Assembly: GCA_003450655.1 (NCBI GenBank)
Contig: DMFG01000019.1
Span: 1 to 6,097, forward strand
DNA from: Coxiellaceae bacterium
GTDB lineage: Bacteria > Pseudomonadota > Gammaproteobacteria > Coxiellales > Coxiellaceae
Direction of reading: 5' to 3'
Length of the DNA stretch: 6,097 bases
Every line of letters starts with the position of its first letter. The first letter of the stretch is position 1. Positions 5,737-6,097 of the stretch are shown here, in pieces. The notes beneath the pieces are model-generated. The model saw nothing but the letters and a program-made list of their open reading frames with translations. It had not been told where the DNA came from and ran no database searches. The position numbers and the translations under genes were made by a program.

Positions 5737-5814
5737 AGAGCCCTCATCTCACACCCCATCTTATTCAACTTAAGACATCTCATTTCGCATTAAATCAGCC
5801 ATTCGTTGGAGCTC

Positions 5815-5844
5815 ATAATAGCCTACAGCTCGGTTTTATTTGAA
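5815..5844 (-). promoter_or_regulatory. Candidate promoter of the NmrA-like gene
   Basis: Read on the minus strand, TTCAAA (5844-5839, 4 of 6 matches) and TATTAT (5820-5815, 5 of 6) are 18 nt apart. This would give a leader of about 70 nt. The -10 is bracketed by an inverted repeat GAGCT (5809-5813) / AGCTC (5827-5831), a possible regulatory site. The promoter lies in the 135-bp gap after the upstream minus-strand gene, which indicates independent transcription. This is consensus matching only. Confidence 0.33.
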
Positions 5845-5871
5845 ATACCGATAAATTTACCTTTACACGCG

Positions 5872-6096
5872 TCAGTCGCCCATACCACATTTGTCGCCTG
5901 TATCAGATAAATTTTGCTGATACTCCCATAACGGAGAATGCCATATGGTTTTGCCTTCTTCATTGACACCCCATACCTCAGCTAGAACTTCATTAAACCC
6001 TAAACCATGACGATACGACGTTTTGTATGAGATATATCTGATATAAACGCCATTTTCAGCTTGTACACCTTTTTGGATATCTGCAAGTGTCGTTCT
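5872..6096 (-). CDS. Unrecognised protein, C-terminal 74 residues (5' end outside window)
   Basis: On the minus strand a frame enters from the right edge and runs 74 sense codons to TGA (5874-5872). It begins RTTLADIQKGVQAENGVYIR and continues with aromatic-rich segments such as RYISYKTSYRHGLG, AEVWGVNEEGKTIWHSPLWEY and a tail GDKCGMGD. The balanced composition, regular alternation of polar and aromatic residues and absence of stops make it look like real coding sequence forming beta-rich structure. No start codon is seen because the gene continues past the window. I do not recognise the family. No signal peptide or membrane span is present in the visible part. It lies upstream of the NmrA-like gene in the same direction with a 135-bp gap, so cotranscription is possible but not indicated. 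Confidence 0.6.
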   Translation of the reverse strand, partial: RTTLADIQKGVQAENGVYIRYISYKTSYRHGLGFNEVLAEVWGVNEEGKTIWHSPLWEYQQNLSDTGDKCGMGD

Positions 6097-6097
6097 C

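Noticed and set aside
5831..5850. CGGT / ACCG hairpin after the partial minus-strand gene
   Set aside because: The stem needs a 3-nt bulge and a tiny loop and lacks a T-tract on the minus strand, so it is not a credible terminator.

Overview
The window looks like chromosomal DNA from a low-to-moderate GC gammaproteobacterium. The main pointers are the end of an NPr/HPr-like nitrogen-PTS protein, a TIGR01777-type epimerase, a Bcr/CflA efflux pump and AT-rich spacers. The style resembles Legionellales or Piscirickettsia-type bacteria, but that placement is inference. No RNA gene, CRISPR array, insertion sequence or phage gene is visible.

Left part (1-1587). The window opens inside the C-terminal two thirds of an HPr/NPr phosphocarrier gene (+). 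It is followed by a decayed SemiSWEET (PQ-loop sugar transporter) remnant (+). The remnant ends against the 3' end of a complete SDR39U1/YfcH-like NAD(P)-binding epimerase (-). That epimerase most likely starts at a GTG, six bases inside the longest open frame. A short divergent promoter region separates it from the next gene.

Middle part (1588-3121). A complete ten-helix TDT/SLAC1-TehA family transporter (+) is followed by about 590 bp of AT-rich DNA. This stretch has one doubtful small open frame. Near its right end lies a dense set of short palindromes around a plausible sigma70-type promoter.

Right part (3122-6097). A tight two-gene operon encodes a MarR-family repressor and a Bcr/CflA-type 12-helix drug-efflux pump (+, ATGA overlap). 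Facing it is an NmrA-like atypical short-chain dehydrogenase/reductase (-), and a long imperfect hairpin sits between the two 3' ends. The window closes with the C-terminal 74 codons of an unrecognised protein on the minus strand.

Taken together, the most coherent unit is the marR-efflux operon. Its promoter carries two GAAGC-N3-GCTTC and two TTGAT-N4-ATCAA palindromes, which suggests ligand-relieved autorepression of drug export. The NmrA-like gene beside it could belong to the same stress response, but only proximity supports this. I do not see convincing evidence of an entirely new system. The palindrome array, the unidentified partial protein and the oddly polarised hairpin are the points most worth checking.
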